Assembly: GCA_024280855.1 (NCBI GenBank)
Contig: JAJRPG010000071.1
Location: 1 to 64,000 of the forward strand
DNA: 64,000 nucleotides
Direction: 5' to 3'
Source of the DNA: Planctomycetota bacterium
GTDB lineage: Bacteria; Planctomycetota; Phycisphaerae; UBA1845
Shown: positions 1-8,495 of the stretch, piece after piece
Layout of the letters: the number at the start of each line of letters is the position of its first letter
Position numbering within the stretch: the first letter of the stretch is position 1
Notes under the pieces: model-generated
The model's database searches: none
Told to the model about the DNA's origin: nothing
The model's input: the letters and a program-made list of their open reading frames with translations, nothing else
Program-made: the position numbers and the translations under genes

Positions 1-1
1 A

Positions 2-559
2 GCAGAGCATTGCGGCGCGATGGGCCGAGTAGATGTCATCACCTCGACACTGGGTAAAGCACTAGGCGGCGCGTCTGGTGGGTTTACTTCTGGTAAGCAG
101 GAAATTATCGATCTATTACGTCAGCGGTCCCGGCCTTACCTGTTCAGCAATTCCGTGCCGCCCATGATCGTAAAATCGTCGCTCGCGGTGATCGATTTAT
201 TATCCGAGACTACTGAGCTTCGTGATAAGCTTGAGGCTAATGCTCAACGATTTCGTCACGGCATGACCCAGGCTGGCTTTGACATTAAACCCGGCGACCA
301 CCCTATCGTCCCGATCATGCTGTACAACGCGAAGCTATCTCAGGACATCGCCCGCGATTTATTCGACGAGGGGATTTACGTCATCGGTTTTTATTATCCC
401 GTCGTTGGCAAGGGCCTTGCACGCATTCGCGTACAGCTTTCGGCTGGACATGAATTCTCTCACGTCGATAAAGCCATTGAAGCCTTCACTAAGGTAGGCC
501 AAAAATACAATATCCTGGGTAAAACGCGGGAGCAGATTACCGAAGAACATGGCGAGTGA
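2..559 (+). CDS. kbl: 2-amino-3-ketobutyrate CoA ligase (glycine C-acetyltransferase), C-terminal part
   Basis: This PLP-dependent enzyme cleaves 2-amino-3-ketobutyrate with CoA to glycine and acetyl-CoA, the second step of threonine degradation after threonine dehydrogenase, in the cytoplasm. The gene runs off the left edge and the first full codon is at base 2, so about 185 codons of a roughly 400-residue family are present. The reading opens with EHCGAMGRVD, followed by TLGKALGG, which contains the PLP-binding lysine. RQRSRPYLFSNS and GFYYPVVGKGLARIRVQLSA match the family closely. The stop is TGA at 557-559. No tdh gene is visible on this side, and its usual partner may lie off the edge. 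Confidence 0.93.
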   Translation, partial: AEHCGAMGRVDVITSTLGKALGGASGGFTSGKQEIIDLLRQRSRPYLFSNSVPPMIVKSSLAVIDLLSETTELRDKLEANAQRFRHGMTQAGFDIKPGDHPIVPIMLYNAKLSQDIARDLFDEGIYVIGFYYPVVGKGLARIRVQLSAGHEFSHVDKAIEAFTKVGQKYNILGKTREQITEEHGE

Positions 560-933
560 CATATTCTCATGCCGCGATTGCTTGCGTAGCGAAAATGGGT
601 CGATTTTCGAGATCTCGCCCAGGTCGAGTCATGCGTTAAATGGCTACGCAATGTTAATCCAAAAACGTGATTGTGATTTCCTTCTGAGATACATTCGGCA
701 ACCGTTTGTGACGTAAATATTCCTTATCGCGTAGAACCCCAGAAAAGTCTTCCCTCGCTTACGGAGTTTACCGTTACCACCTGCGAGCCATGCTTTACGT
801 CGTCGTCCTACGTCGCTAAGATTCGTTCCTTGGCTGTGCGTGTCAAGCCCGTACTGCGTTAAGTATTGCGTAAGTAATCGGCAGCATTGAACACGGAAAA
901 CATAAAGCATTGCCAACAAACGAGTTACGAAAA
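560..933. other. Intergenic, no gene seen
   Basis: There is no convincing open frame with a ribosome binding site between kbl and the tRNA gene. The minus-strand open frame that crosses this region also runs through the tRNA, so it is not credible. Confidence 0.6.
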
Positions 934-1017
934 GCCGGAGTGGCGGAATCGGCAGACGCGCGGGATTCAAAATCCCGTTCTCGCAAGGGAGTGAGGGTTC
1001 AAGTCCCTCCTCCGGCA
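934..1017 (+). tRNA. tRNA-Leu (anticodon CAA)
   Basis: The sequence folds as a type II tRNA. The acceptor strands are GCCGGAG and CTCCGGC, followed by discriminator A at 1017. The anticodon stem is CGGGA/TCCCG with loop TTCAAAA and anticodon CAA at 968-970. A long variable arm and a T-arm (GAGGG-TTCAAGT-CCCTC) follow. The anticodon reads UUG codons. The 3' CCA is not encoded, since the acceptor is followed by ATTC. Confidence 0.95.
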
Positions 1018-1372
1018 TTCTCGTAAACACAGTCCCTATAAGCACTTAGCATAACTATTCCAATTCTAGTACCGTAGGAGCAGCATGGCGAAGACACTCT
1101 ATTAAACACGGATTGCGTCGCAGTTGAGTCATATCTCAACAGTCCGTACTCATAATCCGATAAATCGCCCAGACGGCTTACAAATGACGCGGCGAATGTC
1201 CGAACTGTTACTTCGCTGAAACTGCGCGAACTTGACTAAGTACAAGGCAAGTTCTATCTATCCCTAGGGTCGGAAGTCTGCATGCGCCCTGGAGTATCCG
1301 GAATTTGACCGTTTCGTGGAACCGGATATTAGTAAGTGAGCAGCATGAAACCGAATGATGAATGACTAAATC
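1018..1372. other. Intergenic leader of the metal-efflux operon
   Basis: This stretch has no gene. It carries one promoter-like site with an embedded inverted repeat (1229-1260, listed separately). Otherwise nothing was recognised. Confidence 0.5.
1229..1260 (+). promoter_or_regulatory. Candidate promoter and operator of the efflux operon
   Basis: TTGACT (1232-1237) and TATCTA (1255-1260) are separated by 17 bases, as expected for a housekeeping-type promoter. The arms AACTTG (1229-1234) and CAAGTT (1248-1253) form a perfect 6-bp inverted repeat overlapping the -35 box and spacer. That is where a metal-responsive regulator could bind. No regulator gene is adjacent, so this rests on pattern only. 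Confidence 0.35.
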
Positions 1373-1747
1373 ATGGGCCGAAAATTAACTATCGTCTCCG
1401 TACTAATCTCGCTATTGGCTATGCCTCAATTATGCGTGAGCGGTCTGATTACTCACGTTTGCGAGTGCGTAGCTGAAATTGATAGCCATTGCGATTCGGA
1501 CTGCGATCAAGAATCCGGCTGCGGGCACGAATGCGGCTGTTGTGACGACCCTTGCGACGTAATCGTTCTTCGTACCGAACGACTAGACTGCGGCGATGTA
1601 GTCATGCTATTACCTGCAACGCTGGCTACTACAGGCCCATACGATAATAAACTTCTGGCTTCAAAACGGGTTCACTCGCTGCGCTTAGATTCTTCGCGCC
1701 GATGCAGGGAGCCATACCCGCCCAGCGAACTTCCCCTTCTAATCTGA
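1373..1747 (+). CDS. Small exported Cys-rich protein, possible metal binder
   Basis: The predicted protein has 124 residues and no family was recognised. Residues 1-24 form a signal peptide-like segment (MGRK, then a hydrophobic stretch). The core, about residues 29-63, is packed with Cys, Asp and His, including a run with CDSDC, CGHECGCC and CDD, typical of a thiolate/carboxylate metal-binding site. A Cys-poor tail follows. The gene opens the cluster that continues with an RND heavy-metal efflux system in the same orientation, 133 bases upstream of the TolC-like gene. A role in periplasmic or surface metal capture or sensing is therefore inferred. No strong Shine-Dalgarno site precedes the ATG. 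Confidence 0.6.
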   Translation: MGRKLTIVSVLISLLAMPQLCVSGLITHVCECVAEIDSHCDSDCDQESGCGHECGCCDDPCDVIVLRTERLDCGDVVMLLPATLATTGPYDNKLLASKRVHSLRLDSSRRCREPYPPSELPLLI

Positions 1748-1880
1748 TCTCGCACCTAAATTAAATTTATGCGTGGCTGCGCTTTTCGTTCACGCGAGAA
1801 GATTTTGTAGCTACGCGCTCAGTATGCGCCTTCGTTACCGTGCGCGCATAATTAACAAAAAGAATCAAGGAAACGATTTT

Positions 1881-3419
1881 ATGTACATAAATCTCCACCG
1901 CCCCCTTGCCCGTACAGCCTCGCTCCTGGCAGTCATGGCTATTAGCGGATGCGCCACGGTCAACCCGCAACCCGATTATGCGCGCGTTCGTCAGCACGTC
2001 AGCGATGCGACCGGTGTGTCTAAGGCCTATCAACCTGAAGATGAATCCATCATAAAAGATATGGTTGATGAAAAACTTCAAGATGGCCTATCTACCGACG
2101 AAGCCGTCGAAATATGCCTGTTGAATAATCCCACACTGCAAGCGGCGTTCATGGACGTGGGCATGGCCCGTGCGGATGCGGTTCAGTCCGGACTTTTCTC
2201 GAATCCTTTTTTAGGTATTTCTGCCAGACTTCCCGACGGCGGCGGCCTGGCTAATATAGAAGCTGGCATAGCTCAAAACATCGCTGAAATATGGCAGATT
2301 CCCGTGCAAAAGCGGGCGGCTGAACGGTCTCTTGATGCGGCGATTCTTAATCTTGCCCGGTCAGCGGCTGACCTCGCAGCTTTTGCGAAGGCATCTTACT
2401 TCGCGACGGTTAGCGCGGATGAACAACTACGAATTTCCGAAGAGAATCTCGACATAGCCAACAATTTGCTTGAGCTGGCGCTCGCACGTCAACAGGCGGG
2501 CGCAGCTAACGAGCTTGACGTCAACTTATCTCGCGGACTTGCCTTGGATGCGGAAATTGAAGTCGAACGAGTGCGATTGGCCGCGGCTGATATGCGACGT
2601 GAATTAGCTGCTTTGCTTGGTCTCACAATAGATGCGGATACGTTGAAATTAACGGACCCGCTGCCGAATGTACTCACTGAAATAACTGATACAACTTCGC
2701 TCGTCGCGCTAGCTAAGGTTTGGCGTTTAGATTTACAAGCAGCGCAACATGCCGTTTCTGAAGCGGAGGCTAATTTAGAAATACAATACAACCTTATTTG
2801 GCCAACGATCGAGATGGGGTTGTCGATGGAACGCGGGGAACGAACTCGTCAGGGTGGCCGGGATGTATTAGCCGATACCACACGATCTTCCATAGCAGGC
2901 GGTGGGCTTACCGCTCCGGGTATTCAGCCTCGTTCTGAGAGGCGAAGAGCGAAAGGGCAAGATCTCATCATAGGACCAAGCCTCGGTGTTGTGCTTCCCA
3001 TATTCGATCAAAACCAAGCACAAATTGCTAAAGCGCAATACGCCATTCTACAGGCCCGTAAAACCTTGGACGCCATTGATCGAGCGGTTACGCAGGAAGT
3101 TCGCAGTGCTGTCGATCGCATGATGACCGCAGCTCGCTTGATGAACATTTATCAAGATCGATCGATACCGCTGGCCCAAAACAATTTGGACCTTTCCCGA
3201 CAGGCTTTTAGTGCAGGAAGAGCCTCGTTTCTTTCTGTATTAGAGGCTCAGCGATTTTTTCTTGAAACGAGGCGAGGTCGCGTCGATGCCGCGCTTGGGG
3301 CAGCTAAGATGATACCCGAACTGGAACAAATGATTGGACTGCCGTTTGGCAGATTTGAGTCAGAAGTGAACCATCTAAACGAAACGAATCAAAACGATAC
3401 TGAGGAAAGTGGATCATGA
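1881..3419 (+). CDS. TolC/CusC-family outer-membrane efflux lipoprotein
   Basis: This is the outer-membrane channel of a tripartite heavy-metal efflux pump, 512 residues long. The chosen ATG is preceded by AAGGAAA and gives a lipoprotein signal ending in the lipobox ISGC, so the mature protein starts at a lipidated Cys. An upstream in-frame start would add about 36 unconvincing residues. The body shows the two long helical outer-membrane-factor repeats, with LSTDEAVEICLLNNPTL near the N-terminus and QEVRSAVDRMM later. The stop overlaps the start of the next small gene by ATGA, and the adaptor and pump genes follow. Confidence 0.88.
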   Translation: MYINLHRPLARTASLLAVMAISGCATVNPQPDYARVRQHVSDATGVSKAYQPEDESIIKDMVDEKLQDGLSTDEAVEICLLNNPTLQAAFMDVGMARADAVQSGLFSNPFLGISARLPDGGGLANIEAGIAQNIAEIWQIPVQKRAAERSLDAAILNLARSAADLAAFAKASYFATVSADEQLRISEENLDIANNLLELALARQQAGAANELDVNLSRGLALDAEIEVERVRLAAADMRRELAALLGLTIDADTLKLTDPLPNVLTEITDTTSLVALAKVWRLDLQAAQHAVSEAEANLEIQYNLIWPTIEMGLSMERGERTRQGGRDVLADTTRSSIAGGGLTAPGIQPRSERRRAKGQDLIIGPSLGVVLPIFDQNQAQIAKAQYAILQARKTLDAIDRAVTQEVRSAVDRMMTAARLMNIYQDRSIPLAQNNLDLSRQAFSAGRASFLSVLEAQRFFLETRRGRVDAALGAAKMIPELEQMIGLPFGRFESEVNHLNETNQNDTEESGS

Positions 3420-3571
3420 GAGTTGAAAGATCGCGCGTTAGTTTGATGTTAGTTATGTTTACTGTTTCAGGCTTGGCACTGTTGAGCGGTTGTTCGCACA
3501 CGGATCCTGCCGCCCTGGAAGCATTTGCAACAGACTTTTTACGAACCGCTGCCGCTGCGCTATTCCTGTAA
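3416..3571 (+). CDS. 51-residue lipoprotein embedded in the efflux operon
   Basis: This short gene starts in the ATGA overlap with the stop of the TolC-type gene, a classic sign of translational coupling. The product opens with MRVERSRVSLMLVMF, a charged then hydrophobic signal, and ends the signal with the lipobox LLSGC. Only about 26 residues follow, ending in an amphipathic or hydrophobic helix (FATDFLRTAAAALFL). No family was recognised. Its position between the outer-membrane channel and the adaptor suggests a small accessory or stabilising subunit of the pump, which is inference. Confidence 0.62.
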   Translation: MRVERSRVSLMLVMFTVSGLALLSGCSHTDPAALEAFATDFLRTAAAALFL

Positions 3572-3604
3572 TAGTCAAAATGGTTAGCCACGAAGGACAA
3601 TGTT

Positions 3605-5185
3605 ATGAATAAGAAAACGATAGTTGCTGCGACAATAGCGGTATTAACCGTGCTTGGCGTGGGAAACGTATGGTCACGTTTTTCTCAGGACGGGTATGTG
3701 ATGGCCCAACATGAGGGCCATGACCACGGTGAACATGAGGAGCAGGGACAAAAAGCGCATGATGACCACGGTAACGAGCATGAAGACAATGACGAGCATG
3801 GTGGCCATGAGGAGCACGGCGGTCATGAAGGTCATGAAGAAGGTGTTGTGCGACTCAATGAAGCACAGATGTCAGGTATGAAGCTTTCTCACGTCAAAGT
3901 CTCGCGAGGCTCGTTGACTTCGATGGTCGAGTTACCTGGCGAAGTAGCCTGGAATGCTGACCGGCTGGTACATATCACACCGCGGGTCCGAGGCATTGTG
4001 TCATCCGTTGAGCGCACACTTGGTGACCGTGTCGAAGCTGGAGAGATTCTTTGCGTGTTGGATTCGCGCGAGATGGGCGATGCCAAAATGGAATACCTAG
4101 CAGACCTTAGCCGGTTTGAGGTAGCCCGGGCGGATTATGATCGTGCCCAAATAGTATTCGAGAACACGAAAAAGTTATTGGTAATCCTTGATACTAAACC
4201 TACGCCTGAAGAAGCACTGGCGAAGGCTCATGATCTTCCAGTAGGCGACAACAAAAATAAGTTGTTGACCGCTTACACCCGCATGAAAGTAAACTTTCGA
4301 AAACACGAACGCAGTCAACAGCTCTTGGCCAAAAAAATAGCCAGTGAAGCAGAGTTTCTAGACGCACAAGGCGCGTATGAAATCTCACGGGCAGACTATT
4401 TATCCACGCTTGAAGAAATATCGTTTGACCTGAAGCTTGCATATCTTCGCGCCCAAAAAGATTATAAGGTTGCCCAAACCGAAATGCGTAATGCCGAGCG
4501 GGCGCTACATATTCTAGGCCTTTCGAATGAGCAAACCAAGCAACTAGCGCAACAAGGTGGTGAAATCGATACGGACATCGCTCGCGCAGCTTTAGCTAGC
4601 CCCATGTCCGGTATGATTGTGGATCGTCACCTGACCCGCGGAGAGTTAGTCACCACCGAAACGCGATTGTACACAATAGCGGACCTCTCCCATGTGTGGG
4701 TGATGGGCAAAGCCTATGAACGCGATATTCGCTTTCTCAAACGTGGACAAAAAGCTACGGTTCGCCTCGATGCTTTTCCGGGGAAGCTATTTGAGGGTGA
4801 GGTTGATTACGTCGCCAGCCAACTTGATCTCGAATCGCGCACGGTAGAGACGCGGGTCATTTTAGAGAACCCCCAAAATCTACTTCGGCCTGGCATGTTC
4901 GGAACAGTTGTTGTCCACGTTGGTCATGATGACCACGCGGGCCATGAAAACGGTTTGCTGGTTCCGGCTGGGGCTTTGCAACGTGTTAAAGGTGGATTCG
5001 TCGTGTTTCAGGTGACTGGGCCTAGAGAGTACAAACTTGTTCCCGTTCAGGTGAAAGGTCGATCGCACGAGTTCGCCGAAGTGTCTGGGGAAATTTCTGA
5101 AGGGGACCAGGTCGCTATCGGTGACACCTTCATACTTAAATCGGAAGTAGGCAAAGAAGAAATGGGTGGCGGACACTCACACTAA
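3605..5185 (+). CDS. Efflux RND periplasmic adaptor (CusB/CzcB type) with His-rich domain
   Basis: This 526-residue membrane-fusion protein should link the inner-membrane pump to the outer-membrane channel and may pass metal to the pump. An N-terminal membrane anchor or signal (about residues 5-25) is followed at about 36-80 by a very His/Glu/Asp-rich stretch (repeats such as HEGHDHGEHEE), a probable Zn, Cu, Co or Ni binding region. The barrel-sandwich hybrid, a long alpha-hairpin (about 165-300) and the beta-barrel (VWVMGKAYERDIRFLKRGQ) follow. Another His cluster (HVGHDDHAGH) lies near 440, and the protein ends GGGHSH. AAGGA precedes the ATG. Confidence 0.92.
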   Translation: MNKKTIVAATIAVLTVLGVGNVWSRFSQDGYVMAQHEGHDHGEHEEQGQKAHDDHGNEHEDNDEHGGHEEHGGHEGHEEGVVRLNEAQMSGMKLSHVKVSRGSLTSMVELPGEVAWNADRLVHITPRVRGIVSSVERTLGDRVEAGEILCVLDSREMGDAKMEYLADLSRFEVARADYDRAQIVFENTKKLLVILDTKPTPEEALAKAHDLPVGDNKNKLLTAYTRMKVNFRKHERSQQLLAKKIASEAEFLDAQGAYEISRADYLSTLEEISFDLKLAYLRAQKDYKVAQTEMRNAERALHILGLSNEQTKQLAQQGGEIDTDIARAALASPMSGMIVDRHLTRGELVTTETRLYTIADLSHVWVMGKAYERDIRFLKRGQKATVRLDAFPGKLFEGEVDYVASQLDLESRTVETRVILENPQNLLRPGMFGTVVVHVGHDDHAGHENGLLVPAGALQRVKGGFVVFQVTGPREYKLVPVQVKGRSHEFAEVSGEISEGDQVAIGDTFILKSEVGKEEMGGGHSH

Positions 5186-5248
5186 AGCAAATGCCACATG
5201 TAACCATGTGTCCCAACACCATAAAAGAAGATTAATAACGGAGCGCCC

Positions 5249-8200
5249 ATGTCCAAGATCATTGACTTTTCATTAAATAATCGTTTCCTGATCCTCGTTC
5301 TTTGGCTGATGGTTGTCGCAGTGGGTTTAGACTCACTGACCAAACTTCCTATGGATGCTGTTCCGGATGTGACCAATGTCCAGGTTCAAATTCTTACAAA
5401 TTCTCCGGGGCTTCCGCCTGAAGAGGTTGAGCGCTTTATTACATTCCCCGTTGAAACTTCTCTAAGTGGGCTGCCAGCGATTGAAGAAGTTCGTTCGGTA
5501 TCCAAGTTTGGCCTATCGGTTGTCACCGTTGTTTTCGAGGAAGGCACTGACATCTACTGGGCACGCCAACTTGTGGGCGAAAGGCTGATTGATGCCCGTG
5601 AGCAGATTCCCGAAGGTTACGGTGAGCCTGCGATGGGGCCTATCTCGACAGGGCTTGGAGAAATCTATCAGTTCGAGGTGCGCGGCGAAAACCACACTCC
5701 CATGGAGCTGCGCACAATTCTCGATTGGCAAGTCAACTACCAACTCCGCAGCGTGCCAGGCGTCGTAGAGATCAACGCCTTTGGCGGCGAATTAAAAACG
5801 TATCAGGTCACGCTCGATCCGGACCGCTTAGCGGCTTTTAATATCCCTGTCGGGGATGTGCTGGATGCATTGCGGGCGAACAATCGGAATGTCGGCGGTG
5901 GATATATCGAACATCATGGCGAGCAGTATCTCATCCGAGGTGAAGGCTTGGTTGAAACGCTTCATGACCTTGAAAACATTATCGTCAAACACGACCCGGA
6001 TGCCGGTACGCCAATTTTCGTCAAGGACATAGGCATCGCTGAGTTTGCCCCCATGATTCGCCAGGGTGCTGTCACGCGCGATGGTAGAGGCGAAGCCGTC
6101 GTCGGTATCGTCATGATGCTCATGGGCGAAAACTCCCGCGTTGTTTCGCAAGCGGTTGATGAAAAAATCGAAGAGATAAAACAATTTCTACCCGAAGGCG
6201 TCACCATCGACACGTTTTACAATCGAACGGAACTCGTAGACCGGACCATTATGACGGTGGCTAAAAACCTGGCAGAAGGCGGCGCTCTGGTCATTTTCGT
6301 CCTGCTATTGCTGCTGGGCAACTTACGCGGCGGCTTGATTGTCGCGTCGTCTATTCCGTTTTCCATGATGATCGCGCTTATTGCGATGCGATTGTCCGGA
6401 CTCAGCGGAAACCTCATGAGCCTGGGGGCGATTGACTTCGGCATCATCGTCGATGGCTCCGTCGTGATGATTGAAAATGTCGTCCGCATGTTACGAGACC
6501 GCCGAGGTGAAAACGTCTCCCACACGGAAAAAGTTCGTGACGCATGCCGTGAGGTGGCACGCCCGGTCGCGTTTGGCGTGATGACCATTACAATCGTATA
6601 TTTGCCAATCCTTGCACTGAGAGGGATTGAAGGCAAAATGTTTCAGCCCATGGCCCTGACCGTTGTCTTCGCGTTGGCAGGCTCTATGATCTGCGCACTT
6701 ACCTTAATGCCGGTTTTAGCCTCGCTGCTTCTCAAGAATGTCAAAGAAACAGAGCCCCCACTCTACCGATTAGCCAAGCGCGTTTACTATCCATTGCTTG
6801 AAAAAGTCATGGGGATTCGCGGCCGCGTTTTCGGCGGTGCGGTCGCAGTATTTGTCGCTAGTCTTTGTTTCATCCCTTTTATGGGCGCAGAATTTATGCC
6901 TCGCCTCGACGAAGGTGCGATTGCATTACAAATTTGGCGCTTGCCCAGCGTGTCTTTGGAAAAATCGAACGAAATCAGTAGTCACGCAGAACGTGTCCTC
7001 AAGGATGAATTCCCGGAGATAATAACCGTTGTGTCGCGTACAGGCCGGGCTGAAATCGCGACTGACCCGATGGGCGTTGAAATCAGCGATTCATTTTTGA
7101 TTCTCAACGAACGATCAACATGGCGGTTCGATACGAAAGAAGAACTGGTCGAAGCCATCGACGAGACCCTCAAAGCGAAAGTGCCCGGCGCGATTTTCAG
7201 CTATTCCCAGCCAATCGAATTGCGCGTAGCTGAGCTTATTTCCGGTGTAAGAAGCGATATAGGCATCAAGATTTATGGCGACGACCTCGAACTCATGAAA
7301 GAAAAAGCGGATGACGTGGTTCGTCTCATCAATAAAGTACCCGGCGCCGCAGATGTCAAAGCCGAGCAGGTGATTGGCTTACCCACCATGCGCATTCGCA
7401 TCGACCGTGACGCCATCGCTCGTTATGGCATTAACGCTGAAAATGTATTGGAAGTCATTGAATCCATAGGCGGCAATCAAGTGGGGACGGTTCTTGAGGG
7501 ACAAAAACGGTTCGCGCTTCAAGTGCGGTTCAACCCGCGCGTACGCGCTGATCTCGATCGAATTGGCGACCTTAAAATAGCCGGCCCGCCGCGTGGCGAT
7601 GGCGCGGCCCGTTTGATTCCTTTGTCGCAACTCGCAACCATAGAAATCGAAGAAGGCCCGGCGCAAATCAGTCGGGAAAACATCAGCCGACGTATCACAG
7701 TCGAAGCTAACGTACGCGGGCGCGATCTAGCCTCCTTCGTAGCAGAAGCACAAGAAGTATTAAATGAGAATCTCGAATTACCAGACGGCTGGTTTATCGA
7801 ATGGGGCGGGCAATTCAAGAATCTTCAGGAAGCATCGAAACGCCTGATGGTTCTAGTGCCCATGGCTTTGCTCTTGATATTTATGCTTCTGTATACCATG
7901 TTCGGCTCCATAAAACTCGCCCTACTCATCTACCTTAATGTCCCGCTCGCTGTCACCGGTGGTATTGTCGCGCTCGTACTACGAGGCTATCCCTTTTCCA
8001 TCTCAGCTGGCGTAGGGTTCATTGCACTGAGTGGTATCGCCGTGCTAAATGGCGTGGTTCTAGTCTCCTATATTCAGGAAAAAAGAAAATCCTCGAACAT
8101 GTCGCCAGACGAAGCGGCCAGACACGGCGCACGTATTCGCCTTCGTGCCGTCATGATGACAGTAGTAACTGACGCCCTTGGCTTTCTACCGATGGCTATT

Positions 8201-8356
8201 TCCTCCAGCGCAGGCGCAGAAGTGCAACGCCCCCTGGCCACTGTGGTCATTGGCGGGCTGGTCACATCCACCTTCCTCACGCTATTCGTATTACCATCTG
8301 TTTATCGCTGGTTTGATTCGGATCAAAAGCAAGCGAAAACGTTAAGTACCGTTTGA
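5249..8356 (+). CDS. Heavy-metal efflux RND transporter (CzcA/CusA family)
   Basis: This 1035-residue inner-membrane proton antiporter exports divalent or monovalent metal from the periplasm or cytoplasm through the adaptor and outer channel. It has the usual 12-helix RND layout with two large periplasmic loops. The heavy-metal RND signature is present in transmembrane helix 4 as DFGIIVDGSVVMIEN. Its acidic residues D396, D402 and E409 have the same spacing as the proton-relay triad of CzcA. AEFMPRLDEGAI is also typical of the family. The substrate cannot be fixed by eye: the His-rich adaptor favours Zn/Co/Ni-type ions, but Cu is possible. It is the last gene of the operon. Confidence 0.95.
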   Translation: MSKIIDFSLNNRFLILVLWLMVVAVGLDSLTKLPMDAVPDVTNVQVQILTNSPGLPPEEVERFITFPVETSLSGLPAIEEVRSVSKFGLSVVTVVFEEGTDIYWARQLVGERLIDAREQIPEGYGEPAMGPISTGLGEIYQFEVRGENHTPMELRTILDWQVNYQLRSVPGVVEINAFGGELKTYQVTLDPDRLAAFNIPVGDVLDALRANNRNVGGGYIEHHGEQYLIRGEGLVETLHDLENIIVKHDPDAGTPIFVKDIGIAEFAPMIRQGAVTRDGRGEAVVGIVMMLMGENSRVVSQAVDEKIEEIKQFLPEGVTIDTFYNRTELVDRTIMTVAKNLAEGGALVIFVLLLLLGNLRGGLIVASSIPFSMMIALIAMRLSGLSGNLMSLGAIDFGIIVDGSVVMIENVVRMLRDRRGENVSHTEKVRDACREVARPVAFGVMTITIVYLPILALRGIEGKMFQPMALTVVFALAGSMICALTLMPVLASLLLKNVKETEPPLYRLAKRVYYPLLEKVMGIRGRVFGGAVAVFVASLCFIPFMGAEFMPRLDEGAIALQIWRLPSVSLEKSNEISSHAERVLKDEFPEIITVVSRTGRAEIATDPMGVEISDSFLILNERSTWRFDTKEELVEAIDETLKAKVPGAIFSYSQPIELRVAELISGVRSDIGIKIYGDDLELMKEKADDVVRLINKVPGAADVKAEQVIGLPTMRIRIDRDAIARYGINAENVLEVIESIGGNQVGTVLEGQKRFALQVRFNPRVRADLDRIGDLKIAGPPRGDGAARLIPLSQLATIEIEEGPAQISRENISRRITVEANVRGRDLASFVAEAQEVLNENLELPDGWFIEWGGQFKNLQEASKRLMVLVPMALLLIFMLLYTMFGSIKLALLIYLNVPLAVTGGIVALVLRGYPFSISAGVGFIALSGIAVLNGVVLVSYIQEKRKSSNMSPDEAARHGARIRLRAVMMTVVTDALGFLPMAISSSAGAEVQRPLATVVIGGLVTSTFLTLFVLPSVYRWFDSDQKQAKTLSTV

Positions 8357-8382
8357 TGTGCGAACATGGCAGACTCGCGGGC

Positions 8383-8417
8383 GCCCCATTCTTCGGGTAC
8401 TTCCGAAGAATGGGGGA
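8383..8417. repeat. Palindromic repeat, family A (CCCCATTCTT type)
   Basis: A perfect 13-bp stem (8384-8396 with 8403-8415) encloses the loop GTACTT and is followed by GGAAG. Related hairpins lie at 40162-40200 and 40306-40344. A shorter-loop relative with CCCATGTCC arms lies at 14304, 14878 and 32175. The element sits between the convergent pump and HD-GYP genes and could act as a bidirectional transcription stop, although no U-tract follows. Confidence 0.75.
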
Positions 8418-8495
8418 AGAATATTCGAGTACACAAGTCGTTTGCGCCCATCGCTCGAATTCGGAGACAGTCGTCGAGACGTCAATAGCGCAGGC

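Noticed and set aside
644..1045. 133-codon minus-strand frame
   Set aside because: It runs straight through the tRNA-Leu gene in antisense, lacks a ribosome site and has no protein-like features.
2489..2791. Antisense frames within the TolC, adaptor and pump genes
   Set aside because: All lie opposite strongly recognisable protein sequence and lack start signals.
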